DNA of 64,000 bases from Magnetospirillum sp. XM-1 (GTDB lineage Bacteria > Pseudomonadota > Alphaproteobacteria > Rhodospirillales > Magnetospirillaceae), in the NCBI RefSeq assembly GCF_001511835.1, contig NZ_LN997848.1, forward strand, positions 2,384,001 to 2,448,000. The letters run 5' to 3'. A model generated the notes under the pieces. The model made no database searches, had not been told where the DNA came from, and was given only the letters and a program-made list of their open reading frames with translations. Shown here piece after piece: positions 42,126 through 51,160 of this stretch. The position numbers were made by a program, and so were the translations under genes. Within the stretch, counting starts at the first letter, position 1; the number at the start of each line of letters is the position of its first letter.

Positions 42126-44446
42126 CGCAGGACCTCGACTTTACGAGCCGCGCAGTCCAAATACAGCATCTGAGCCCGCGACCAGCATGCGTAATTGGCT
42201 TCACCCACACCGATTGCCGCAGGAATGCCTAGTTCAGCAGCGCGGATGGCCATGTGTGAATTGGCGCCGCCAAAAGCAGTTATAAGGCCGGCGATTTGGT
42301 GGCCGAAAATCCAATCATATCCTGGATCGGCACCTTCGATACAGATCACCGCGCCTTTGATATCCGGATTGGTAGAGGCCTTTACTGGCGCAGTCACTTG
42401 TCCCAAGGTAATGAAATTAGGTTGGGCCTCAAGGCCGGTGAAGGACCACACATCACCAGGCGTCGCTATCACCGGGGGCAATAATAAGGATTGGGTTACC
42501 TCGAAGCGCTTGCGTCCCTGATGTATGCTCTCGGCCAGTAGTCGCGAGGGACTGGCATTGGAGGCCTGCAGTTCATGGATGACACCAACATCGGCGAAGC
42601 TGAGATCTTCTCGGGTAAATCCAAGCGGCTCCCCGATCTCTGCCAGCAACTCCAGTGCGTCAGATAAATTTCGGGTGAAGACAAATTTGGCATGTTCACG
42701 CCCCTCGATAGCGGCCTGGAAAAAATCGAACAGTCCGACCACGTCGTTCTCTAAGCCGTGCTCAGACAAAAGCTCCTCAATAGAGCGCATTTGCGTGAGC
42801 GAGAGGCCAAATTTCGCGCGCTCCTGAGCGTGCCGACTGAGGCCTTCACCTATGCCGTAAAGCTCTGGAGCTTTGTCATAACGGGGAGAGCGAATATCGT
42901 AGGTGCCGGGTCGAAGGTGACCGTATCGTTTAAGGAAGGCATCTCGATCAAGGACACTTGTGTCGTGGGCCAATTTGCTTCCAACAGTCGCCAGACACCC
43001 CATAAAGGCGTCCCGATCCTGCTCGGTCAGGATGGACTCCAAAACCAAAGAACGCAGCATCTGCACCGCTATAAAACCGGCCCGAGCCAAACCGGCGAAA
43101 GGCAAGGTACCATAGCGTTTACAGTCTTCTAGCAACCAATATATTTTCTCGGTCGGCGCCAGTCTGCTGGCCAAAATGCGGTCGCGACGCTGTTCCAGAA
43201 TAAACAGTTTCTCGGCATCGGACTGCCAAAGTCCGGTCTTGCGGTTAATGATGCGATTGGTCAGACGTCGCAGCGCCTCTGATAACGTACTTAGGTCCGA
43301 AGCTGAGAAGCCGTTTCCGCGCAGCGCCTCTAGCCGTTTCGGCAGATCGAACGTGTAAGCCGAAAGTACAATCTCAAACTCCACCTTGTCATGCAAGGCG
43401 GGAGAGACCAAAAGGCGTTCAATATAATAATCCACCAGCTTCTCAGCCAAGTCACCGTCTATATCCTTGGGTAGGAACGAATTAAAACTGACCCGCACAT
43501 CGATATAGGGCAGGCCGCCGAAATGGATCATCAGCGGGAAACTACGTAAATTTCGATAGCCATAATTATGGCGCTGATATGCCCAGATGCTGTCGGTCAC
43601 CAAATCGCGATAGAGGGAAAGCGCCAGAGGTCGGGGTCGGGTGCCGATGATCTCGGCCGGGTTCCAATCGGGCATTACCCCAAAAACAGTCCGGGCCCCG
43701 TGTAGCAGAGGATGCGGGCACATAGCGGTTGCGACTTTGCGTATAATACCCTGGATATGACCATCCAACGTCTTACCATCCAGCGGATTAGCTCGCACTT
43801 TCAACGGCCGGACCTGAAACAGCCAAAGGGCTCCGTTTGCGTCAAAGGCAAACTCAAAGTCTAACGAATCATGATGAGTGATGTCGATCAGTTCCAAGGC
43901 CAGACTGCGCAAAGCCTTCAGCCTATCCCCCAGGGGAGGCGACCCAGCCAGCCAAAGAGTGTGGGTCCAGCGCTTAGTTTTCCTGCCTCCGGTTACCGAA
44001 CCGGTATCTTCGCCGTCCGCTCCTTCCGCCACCAGGTAGGGCGATCCGGTCGAGGGATCGCGGGTGAAAACAACTCCGCTGGTGACCACGTCCTTCAGCA
44101 TGGGCTGGATCAGAACCAAGTCGGCCTGATCGACACGAGAACCATTGTCACCATAAGACGCGATAACCCGGTCGATAGCTTCTACCAGGGAGCTTTGCGT
44201 CACGTCCGGCACCGAAAGAAACCGGCCAGCCTGAGAGGATTTCACTCCATCCTCGTCGCTGGCGCTGGAGCGCACGATTAGCGGCGACGCAGACCAGGAC
44301 TGCGCGTAGATATCTCCCAGCACGGATTGTTGTTCCGCCCTCCAACGGGCGACCGAAACATAGTATAGCGGCAGCACCTGAGCGCATCTCAGCTGCGGCG
44401 CTAAGATCTCGAGGGTCTCGGCTTTACTGCGGAACGTGAAGCCCAA
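42122..44446 (-). CDS. PEP-synthase-like kinase, likely L-glutamine kinase type (Cj1418-like)
   Basis: 774 residues. The N-terminal ATP-grasp domain has LIVRSSASDEDG and LIQPMLKDVVTSGVVFTRDP. A long helical middle region follows, and the C-terminal swivelling domain has GGANSHMAIRAAELGIPAAI with the phospho-carrier His at about residue 731. A PEP/pyruvate-binding TIM barrel of true PEP synthase is absent, so the product is not PEP. Cj1418, of the same build, phosphorylates the amide of L-glutamine. Start is TTG 44446, supported by GGAGG 12 bases upstream and lying three bases after the methyltransferase stop. Overlaps the amidotransferase by four bases. Confidence 0.85.
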   Translation of the reverse strand: MGFTFRSKAETLEILAPQLRCAQVLPLYYVSVARWRAEQQSVLGDIYAQSWSASPLIVRSSASDEDGVKSSQAGRFLSVPDVTQSSLVEAIDRVIASYGDNGSRVDQADLVLIQPMLKDVVTSGVVFTRDPSTGSPYLVAEGADGEDTGSVTGGRKTKRWTHTLWLAGSPPLGDRLKALRSLALELIDITHHDSLDFEFAFDANGALWLFQVRPLKVRANPLDGKTLDGHIQGIIRKVATAMCPHPLLHGARTVFGVMPDWNPAEIIGTRPRPLALSLYRDLVTDSIWAYQRHNYGYRNLRSFPLMIHFGGLPYIDVRVSFNSFLPKDIDGDLAEKLVDYYIERLLVSPALHDKVEFEIVLSAYTFDLPKRLEALRGNGFSASDLSTLSEALRRLTNRIINRKTGLWQSDAEKLFILEQRRDRILASRLAPTEKIYWLLEDCKRYGTLPFAGLARAGFIAVQMLRSLVLESILTEQDRDAFMGCLATVGSKLAHDTSVLDRDAFLKRYGHLRPGTYDIRSPRYDKAPELYGIGEGLSRHAQERAKFGLSLTQMRSIEELLSEHGLENDVVGLFDFFQAAIEGREHAKFVFTRNLSDALELLAEIGEPLGFTREDLSFADVGVIHELQASNASPSRLLAESIHQGRKRFEVTQSLLLPPVIATPGDVWSFTGLEAQPNFITLGQVTAPVKASTNPDIKGAVICIEGADPGYDWIFGHQIAGLITAFGGANSHMAIRAAELGIPAAIGVGEANYACWSRAQMLYLDCAARKVEVLR

Positions 44447-44449
44447 TGC

Positions 44450-45229
44450 TTACGACCTCCGCCGCGCCGTCCAGGCCCGCGTCTTATACACAGTCTCGAT
44501 GACGTTTAGCCCCTGGATGCGCGATTTAACCCGCTCGAGAAAAATGGTAAACCGATCTGGCCCTAATTGCGCCTGGATGTCATTCACAGATTGCCAAGCA
44601 CCTAGATACGCCTCAGGCGTCTGACGAGCCACATGCTCACCTTCCAGATAGAGCACATCATCATAAGAAGGATGAGCACGGAGAGTGTCGAACAGTAATT
44701 CGGTGACTCCTGAACGGCCCGAAGATATACGCTTCAGATCGGGGCATAGTTGGAACAGATAGGATTCGATCTCGGTAAGCAGAGGGCTGACTTCAATATA
44801 GCGCGGATTCCACAGCGCAATAAAGCGGCCTCCCGGACGCAGCACGCGGGCGAATTCGGCCAGCCCGACCGAGGTATCGACCCAGTGGAAGGACGACGCC
44901 ATGCTGACCCAATCCACGGATCCATCTGCCAACCCGGTCTCGGCCCCCGTACCTTTCCGCCAGACGATGTCTATCCCTTGGCTGTCGCGCTCGCCATTCA
45001 TGCGCATGGCATCGTCGGGCTCCACCGCGACCACGGACGCCACACCCGCATTCGCGATCATGCGGGTCCAGATACCGGTCCCCGCCCCTATATCGGCACA
45101 GGCTATAGTCGAACGGTCGGAGAACAGCCCCATCAGCGCTGCCAGCACTGATGGGCTGTACCCGGGCCGATATCGAGAATAATTCTCTGCCAGCCGACTG
45201 AAGTCGCCCGATGCGATAGTCGTGGTCAT
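44450..45229 (-). CDS. SAM-dependent class I methyltransferase
   Basis: 259 residues. Motif I is ADIGAGTGIWTRMIA (about residues 40-54), followed by VVAVEPDDAM (acidic loop), DWVSMASSFHWVD and FARVLRPGGRFIALW (motif III/IV). This is the Methyltransf_11/25 pattern of small-molecule methylases. In the C. jejuni pathway a methyl group is added to the phosphoramidate, and methyltransferase genes lie next to the core set (Cj1419/Cj1420). It would fill that role here, which is inference. Its ATG overlaps the kinase stop by four bases. Confidence 0.85.
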   Translation of the reverse strand: MTTTIASGDFSRLAENYSRYRPGYSPSVLAALMGLFSDRSTIACADIGAGTGIWTRMIANAGVASVVAVEPDDAMRMNGERDSQGIDIVWRKGTGAETGLADGSVDWVSMASSFHWVDTSVGLAEFARVLRPGGRFIALWNPRYIEVSPLLTEIESYLFQLCPDLKRISSGRSGVTELLFDTLRAHPSYDDVLYLEGEHVARQTPEAYLGAWQSVNDIQAQLGPDRFTIFLERVKSRIQGLNVIETVYKTRAWTARRRS

Positions 45230-45741
45230 GTTTGCCCCTTCCCAAGCAGATCAAGAATTAAGCGTTCAGCCCGCACAACATCTGTAATGCCAAAATTATC
45301 AATAACCAAGTCTGGGGCTTCAGGCTCCTCAAACGGCATATCAAGCCCAGCCATGTTGACCCCACGAGCATAGAGTCCCTTGGGATCCCGGCGCCTTAAT
45401 TCGGCCATAGGCACCCGCAGATAAACCTCCACATAGCCAGGGATATGCTCCCGGTTCCATTCACGCACAGAGTGGTACATGGAGATGGTCGCGCAGACCA
45501 CGTTAAGCCCCTGCTCGGCCAGCACCTTACACATCCGGGCATAGGTACTAGCTAGGGCGCGGCGTTCTTCTAGTGAATAAGCATCAACCGCTCCCAGAAT
45601 CTCGCGCAGAACATCCCCGTCCAGATAGACGACTGCCGCCCCTTCCGCGCGCAAGGCCCGGCAGACCCCGTGTCCTAGCGTACTTTTACCAGAGCCCGAC
45701 AGGCCCGTTATCCACACAACTACCCCCATGCCATGATCCAC
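45226..45741 (-). CDS. CysC-like (APS kinase family) kinase, likely cytidine diphosphoramidate kinase type (Cj1415-like)
   Basis: 171 residues of the adenylylsulfate kinase family. The Walker A GLSGSGKST lies near the N-terminus, YLDGDVLREIL and CATISMYHSVREWNREH match the CysC lid, and RVPMAELRRRDPKGLYARG follows. Sulfate-assimilation partners (CysN, CysD) are absent nearby. Cj1415 of C. jejuni, of the same family, adds a 3'-phosphate to cytidine diphosphoramidate. I chose GTG 45741 because GGAG lies six bases upstream; ATG 45729 and ATG 45762/45765 are alternatives. The gene begins 253 bases after the sulfotransferase-like gene. Confidence 0.84.
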   Translation of the reverse strand: MDHGMGVVVWITGLSGSGKSTLGHGVCRALRAEGAAVVYLDGDVLREILGAVDAYSLEERRALASTYARMCKVLAEQGLNVVCATISMYHSVREWNREHIPGYVEVYLRVPMAELRRRDPKGLYARGVNMAGLDMPFEEPEAPDLVIDNFGITDVVRAERLILDLLGKGQT

Positions 45742-45994
45742 ATCATTCTCCGACAACTTCATCATGCAAATAGTTGAGGCCAGGCGAAATAGTGTTGGCA
45801 CGGTAGCATGAACCGTCGGACACCCCATTCCTCTGGCTACGTCTGTTCCGAAGCGGCGCCCCTTACCAGCTCAGGAATTACCTCCGATCATAGGCATTAT
45901 CGCCATGCAAATCAATGTCGTCTCGACAACTCCACCGCTAATGAGGCCCCCCCCTGCCAGACAATTGCCACCCGCACGCTTAGATACCAACCCC

Positions 45995-47302
45995 TCAGAG
46001 GGGGGCGGACTTTTCTCGGCACTCCTCCAGCAGCAAACGGGCTGATGCGAAATCGGGACATAGCGCTATTGCCTCACGCAAACTTCCTTCAGCCGCACTC
46101 AAGTCATGCAATGCTATTTGACATTGGGCAGATAGATGAAGGCCTAGATGTTTGTTTTCCCGGGATGAGCAATTCCATATCCAGAGCATACATAATTCAA
46201 GAGCCTTGGCCGGAACGCCAAGCTCCATCACCCTCTCCACAATGACACTAAGGTCGTTGAAGTTGAGCGTGCCAGATTTTGCCCTGTCAACGGCAATTAC
46301 GTAAATATTTGTATCCCCATTGCTTTCTGAGTCAAGTTCAGACCTGACCAGCGGCGGGAGTATATCCCTGAGTGACTCGATAAAATTGCCATAAATTCCC
46401 TGCGGAGATCTATCAATGAATGACATATCGTAGCCAAATTTATCACAGATATGTCGCCCCCCCATCACGTCACACATTATGGAGAATACTTTGCCAACGC
46501 CCTCTGGCCAACTGGCGAATACGGACTCTGCATTCTCTGTTGAAATGGAGGTTTTTCCTCCGGAGAACATACCATATGACTTGCTTTCATCCCCATAAAT
46601 TTGCGCAAAATCTATGCTTGATTCAGCAATCTTTCCTCCGCTAATTTCCTTGAAAAGGCGTACCATCTCCGCCTTGTCCAAGAATAAGCCCTCGATCGTG
46701 AATGACGGCAGCCTCATAGCTCTATACCAGAACATTTCAAATATAATTATTTTGAAAAAAATAAGCGCGACGCCAACCCAAACAACAACCTCCTCACTAT
46801 CTTGATTTAAATTTAGCTCCGGAAATCTTGAGATGGCGCGCGCGCCAGTTTCAATATAATACCCTTGAAAATGAGCTAAATTTTGCGATGTTTTTTGGGG
46901 ATTTTTGTACAAAGAGTACCATGCATTAAGCCATGTTACCGGGTGACGAACCAGACCTATCAGGCGAATATCACTTCTCAGCGGGCCATGGAGATCAATT
47001 GATTTAATAAGGCTCCCGACATCATATCCATGAATGTCCCCAACAAATTTTTTATCAGTCATTCCAGCTGAATTTTCAAGCATTTTACCAGGGCCAAAAT
47101 GATCTATATATAATCTCTGAAGCTTCTGAGTGAAATCAAAAGTCATCTTATTAGATGAGTATTCATTGAAAACTGAATACGGAAAGTCATGGCCAAACAC
47201 CTGTCCGGTCGTGCACTTTATATCATCATGTGAATTAAGTGCCCTGCCGAGCCACATGGCTGCGTTTCGTCCTAATGTTGGAATTAGAAACAACTCCTGC
47301 AT
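45995..47302 (-). CDS. Sulfotransferase-like protein with C-terminal helical repeats
   Basis: 435 residues. The N-terminus LFLIPTLGRNAAMWLGRALN is a P-loop-like strand-loop-helix as in sulfotransferases, and IGLVRHPVTWLNAWYSLYKN resembles the 3'-phosphate-binding segment (R..P...W.S) for PAPS-type donors. A hydrophobic stretch lies near residues 175-195 (VVVWVGVALIFFKIIIFEMF). The last 80 residues look like TPR helices. Codons are strongly A/T-rich unlike every neighbour, a sign of transfer. Lying just upstream of the phosphoramidate-like operon, it may move the group to a glycan; this is inference. Start ATG 47302 follows GAGGAGGGG. Confidence 0.6.
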   Translation of the reverse strand: MQELFLIPTLGRNAAMWLGRALNSHDDIKCTTGQVFGHDFPYSVFNEYSSNKMTFDFTQKLQRLYIDHFGPGKMLENSAGMTDKKFVGDIHGYDVGSLIKSIDLHGPLRSDIRLIGLVRHPVTWLNAWYSLYKNPQKTSQNLAHFQGYYIETGARAISRFPELNLNQDSEEVVVWVGVALIFFKIIIFEMFWYRAMRLPSFTIEGLFLDKAEMVRLFKEISGGKIAESSIDFAQIYGDESKSYGMFSGGKTSISTENAESVFASWPEGVGKVFSIMCDVMGGRHICDKFGYDMSFIDRSPQGIYGNFIESLRDILPPLVRSELDSESNGDTNIYVIAVDRAKSGTLNFNDLSVIVERVMELGVPAKALELCMLWIWNCSSRENKHLGLHLSAQCQIALHDLSAAEGSLREAIALCPDFASARLLLEECREKSAPL

Positions 47303-47568
47303 TCACCCCTCCTCATCAAAACCCGTGCAATCGGGGTTTAGTTGTATTAACTTGCGTACAGATTATTTGTTGTGCGTTGTGATTCAGATGTCGCCGTCAA
47401 TTCCTATCGAATCCCACGCATACTCCCCCAATAAGTGACGGAATGCAAACCCTGACCTGTGACCTGCCTTGGGAAATCTCCTCCAGTTTGAAGTAGAGTC
47501 CGGCCTATCGATGATGTGCCCCCAGATTTTGGATCGCCGGAGGCTGGAGTTTCCGGCGTTCTGTCACG
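47303..47568. other. Intergenic region with IS debris
   Basis: A 266-base region between a divergent gene start and an IS3 fragment. It is A/T-rich near 47303-47400 (probable promoter for the sulfotransferase-like gene); the right part (about 47490-47568) probably belongs to the IS3 remnant. Nothing else seen. Confidence 0.4.
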
Positions 47569-47958
47569 GTGGCCGGCTGGATGAGCCATCGTGAATGCCT
47601 GACTATCGTGGTGGCCCGGAACTTTACCGCCCAGGATGTGCTCGACACCATGGCCGAGCTATTCGTCAGCCGTGGGGTGCCCACGTACATTCACAGCGAT
47701 AACGGCCCCGAGATGACGGCTATCGCCGTACGGGAATGGCTCGGCAAGCTCCGTGACGAGTTGCTCAATGGCGAAATCTTCAACACCATGACCGAGGCCA
47801 GGATTATCATCGAACACTGGCGACGGCACTACAACACCGTTCGTCCCCATTCCAGCTTGGGATGGCGGCCACCAGCGCCGGAGGCCATCGCCTGGCCAAG
47901 GCCTCCTTCGCTCCGCTCCGTCGCCCCTGGCCAGGCGACATCAACCGTGCTTCACTAA
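47569..47958 (+). pseudogene. IS3-family orfB fragment with internal deletion
   Basis: Frame begins within orfB (HRECLTIVVARNFTAQDVLD, YIHSDNGPEMTA) and ends with the usual GWRPPAPEAIAWP. Between REWLGK and LRDELLNGEIF about 25 residues normally present, including the catalytic Glu segment ENGYCESFN, are missing. The junction falls where the family has GKL twice, so recombination at that short repeat probably removed them. Inactive. Confidence 0.8.
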
Positions 47959-48111
47959 CATTCGATCTGGAGCCGCCATTGGGGGCCGGTCACCTGGATC
48001 AGGCGCTCTCGGCGGCGGAGGGCTGACCCTGCTGCGCTTCATGCCGTCCGTCCTCTGATGGTCCGGACTCTAACCCCAAAATGGGGGATTTTCCCAAGGC
48101 TGGTCAGAATC

Positions 48112-48206
48112 GACTGAACTTTGAAACCTCATGAAGGTAGGATCGTTGGGTCCTGGCGACAGATTCCGGACACTCATGTCCTCGATCATGCGGTGACACA
48201 GAGGGC
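48112..48206 (-). pseudogene. Remnant of an IS91-associated recombinase start
   Basis: About 95 bases resemble, with many differences, the first 30 codons of the tyrosine recombinase at 22557/54406 (shared GAAGGTAGGATCGTTG and TCATGTCCTCGATCATGCGG). It is diverged, so it comes from a different IS91 relative. It ends right before the ATG of the histidine phosphatase gene. The stretch 47959-48111 shows only IS-like debris. Confidence 0.65.
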
Positions 48207-48208
48207 TT

Positions 48209-48742
48209 ATGGAAACGCTAATTTGGTTGGTCCGCCATGGAAAGTCTGCGCGGGGGTTCGATCAGGCCGAGGATCCCGACCTTTCTGAGTTAGGGCACAC
48301 CCAGGCCGAGGCAGTGGCTAGGCAACTTAACATCCATATTCAGCCTTGCGCTGTTTTAGCATCTAGGTTCCTGCGCGCCCAGAGCACTGCAAAGCCACTG
48401 GCTGCGTTATGGGAGCGATCTGTGATCATCTCGCCGGAAATCGATGAGATTCCCGCTCCTACTTGGATGACTGGGGTTAATCTACCCCAACGACGTCCTT
48501 GGTTGGACGTAATGCTGACCGAGAGCTACGGCGCTTTGGATCCGACAATCGAGTCGTGGCGCTCCTCGTTATTAGGCTTTGTGAGTAGACTATCGGCACC
48601 GACGGTGCTGTTTACCCACTATCTCACTATCAATGCCCTAGTGGGCGCGGCTATGGAAGATCTGAGGACGGTAGTGATCGATCCCGGGTATTGCGAGGTA
48701 GTTACGCTGCGAGTTAATGAGGGGCGTGTTGAATTGTTGTGA
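48209..48742 (+). CDS. Histidine phosphatase (phosphoglycerate mutase-like)
   Basis: 177 residues, cytoplasmic. LVRHGKSARG carries the catalytic His and Arg, SELGHTQAEAVARQL follows, SRFLRAQSTAKPLA gives the second Arg, ISPEIDEIPAP the Glu and LFTHYLTINALVG the second His. The substrate is unknown. It lies within 1 kb of the sulfotransferase-like gene and divergently from the phosphoramidate-like operon, so it may act on a phosphorylated intermediate; that is speculation. The natural promoter has been replaced by transposon debris directly upstream. Confidence 0.8.
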   Translation: METLIWLVRHGKSARGFDQAEDPDLSELGHTQAEAVARQLNIHIQPCAVLASRFLRAQSTAKPLAALWERSVIISPEIDEIPAPTWMTGVNLPQRRPWLDVMLTESYGALDPTIESWRSSLLGFVSRLSAPTVLFTHYLTINALVGAAMEDLRTVVIDPGYCEVVTLRVNEGRVELL

Positions 48743-48797
48743 ACTGCTTACCCCATGCTTACCGGCCTTGGCATGACGATCCGGCGCCGGAAAAGCG

Positions 48798-48830
48798 AAA
48801 CGCCGCCAACGTATTGAGTTGGCGGCGTTT
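48798..48830 (+). terminator. Rho-independent terminator
   Basis: Perfect 13-bp arms AAACGCCGCCAAC (48798-48810) and GTTGGCGGCGTTT (48818-48830) with a 7-base loop, followed by TGTATTT. It lies downstream of the histidine phosphatase gene. Confidence 0.8.
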
Positions 48831-48942
48831 TGTATTTGGTTGCGGGGGCGTGCAACCAGCGTTACTTGCACTTCGATTTCGCCCGCCTTCCTCTCGCGAA
48901 TTTGCTCCAAAACCCCCGCAGACGGAAGGAAGGAAAATCACC

Positions 48943-49128
48943 ATGCAGGTTGTAAAGAAGGAAACCCTGCTGGATCGCTGGCTATTGCAGGGCGAGATGG
49001 CCTGGGACAAGCGTTTGAACGATGCAGCACGGCGAATCGGCTGGTTTTTGCTGAATCGCGTCAACCAGGACACCGGGACGTGCTGGCCCAGTTATGAATG
49101 CCTGGCCGAGGAGAAAACTCTCGCTTGA
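48943..49128 (+). pseudogene. Phage/plasmid-type replication protein N-terminal fragment
   Basis: 61 residues starting MQVVKKETLLDRWLLQGEMA after a good GGAAGGAAGG. The end, ARRIGWFLLNRVNQDTGTCW and PSYECLAEEK, is the winged-helix start found in phage or plasmid replication initiators (usual form: PSYETLAERTGLS...). The frame stops at 49128 just as the recognition helix should begin, and caspase-gene sequence follows, so the gene is cut. Confidence 0.55.
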
Positions 49129-49163
49129 TGGGAGGGCCAACTGCATAGCACCCAAGCGGCCCC

Positions 49164-51160
49164 TCACCACGCCACCAGCAACTTATCCCCACCTCCCACC
49201 AGCACCGGGGTCTGCTCGCGGCCCTTGCGGCTGGCTTCGCGGCGGACGTGGCGTTCGGCATAGGCGTGAAGCTCGCCCAGGGTGATGCGGTGGTCGCCAT
49301 CGGCATCGGCCTCGCCCATCAGGCCGCGCATCAGGTAATAGCTGAACAGGCCGTGGCGGGCGGCGGCGAAGGAGGATGACCACTGGTCGTTGCGCGACGC
49401 GGCCAGCACGGCGGCAGGGCTGGGGACCTCGCCATCCCGGGTGCGGATGATGACGGGGCGGATATCGGCGATCTGGGTGTCGTTGCCGCGCGTGCCGCCG
49501 GAATAGCAGGTGTCGAGGAACAGGGTCAGCGACCTGGCCCCGGCTTTCAGGATGGTGTCGATGGTGGCGGCGCGGTCGATGGCGCTTTTCTCCAGCAAGG
49601 CCCGGTCGCCGTCATAGGGAAAGAGGTAGAGGTTGCGGCCGTTCTCCGAGGCCAGCCCATGGCCGGAGAAGAAGACATAGACGTCGGTGGCGCCGTCCTT
49701 GATCTCCGGCGCCAGCCAGGTGTCCAGCGCCTTCTGGATGTCCAGCAGACGGGCATCGGCGCCAACCAGCAGCTTGACCCGATCGGGGGCGATGCCGATT
49801 CCGTTGACCGCGAAGTCGCGGAAGACACGGGCATCACGGGCGGCGAACTGGGCGGCGGGCAGGCGCTGATACTCCTCCACCCCGATGATCAGGGCGACGG
49901 CGTTGGGCTTGCGGGTTCCCTTGATGCGCGACGGGTCCAGGGGCGGAACCGGATCGGCCTGGACCTCGGCGCCGCCCGGCGGCCCGGCAGCCAGGGTGAC
50001 GGTGTTCTCGGATGTGGGCGTGAAGGCGGCTGCCAAGGATTGAGCCTCGGCCAGATCACGGGCGCCCAGATGGCGGGCGATGCTGTCACGCTTTGAGACA
50101 GCCCGGCCGCGTTGCTTGTCGCCCAGCCGGGCGGCGGCCAGCGAGGCCCAGACATAGGCCTGAACCTCGTCCCGCTGTCCCCCACCACCCGACGACAACA
50201 GCTCGGCCAAGGCTAATTGCGCCTCGGCCTCGCCCTGCTGGGCGGCGCGGGTCATCCAGCGCAGGGATTCCGCATGGTTCTGCGGCAGCCCCCGGCCGTC
50301 GCGATAGAGATTGGCCAGCAGCATCTGGGCGTCGGCATCGCCCAGTTCCGCCCCCAGGCGGAAATGCCGGGCGGCGGCGGTGAAGTCGGAGGTGCGGGCA
50401 GAGCCGCGCCCCTGTTCGGCGGCATAGGCGGCGGTCAACTGGCGCAGCTTGACGACATCCGCTTGCGCCAGGGTGATGCTGGTCTCGGTCCGTGCGCCGT
50501 TCAGACTGACCGCCGCGCGGACCAGGATGCTGTCCCTGTTTTGCAAGGTTCCGGGATCGGCGACCAGTTCATAGAGGGCGACATTCAGATTGCCGTCGGC
50601 ATCGGCGGTGACGTCGCGCGGCGGCGCGTCCTCCAATCCCAGCTGGACACGGGCGCCGCCCCAGGGGATGCGGCTGGTTCCCTGGCGGCCCAGCGGCTTG
50701 CCCTCGCCGCCGGTGCGGGCCACCACATTCTCCCTGCGGGCCAATTCGGAACCCACCAGGGCCTCCTTGCTGCCTTGCAGAATCTGGCCGGTGTCCTGGG
50801 GAGCCAGCACCGCCGACAAGGCGGCGAACGGCCCGGTAAGCAGGAATTTGACCGGATCGGGGGCCTTGGACTTCACCTGAACGGTGGCCTCGTCATAGCT
50901 TTCGAACTGATGCAGCTCACCGTCCAGCTCCTTGGCCACCGCCAGGGTCAGAACGCCGCGCGGCGACTCATAGCGCCCGCCCAGCAAGGCCCGCGTCGAG
51001 CGGGCCTTGGCCTCGGGCACCAATTCCACCACCTGGACGTTGCGCCGCTCCACATACTGCGACTTGCTGACCCCTCCGCAGGAGGACAGGGACAGGGCGG
51101 CGGCGAGAACAAGGGCTGCCGCCGCTCTGAGGTTTTCTGTTCGCTGGTCGGAGGGCCGAT
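49164..51160 (-). pseudogene. Caspase-like lipoprotein with Sel1 repeats, start removed by IS5
   Basis: About 660 residues. A lipoprotein signal (LVLAAALSLSSCGG) is followed by a region of unknown fold and Sel1-type repeats (GDADAQMLLANLYRDGRGLP, GEAEAQLALAELLSSGG). A caspase (peptidase C14) domain then has the His in VFFSGHG and the Cys in LFLDTCYSGG. An EF-hand-like DADGDHRITLGEL lies near the end. Such proteins are metacaspase relatives of unknown role. The IS5 element at 51163 lies about ten codons before the lipobox and removes the native start, so the gene is likely silent unless read from the IS. The domains themselves are undamaged. Confidence 0.8.

Noticed and set aside
45226..45741. 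CysC-like gene as part of sulfate assimilation
   Set aside because: No cysN, cysD, cysH or related gene is nearby, and the gene is fused by overlap to an operon whose other members match the phosphoramidate pathway. Not excluded, but less likely.
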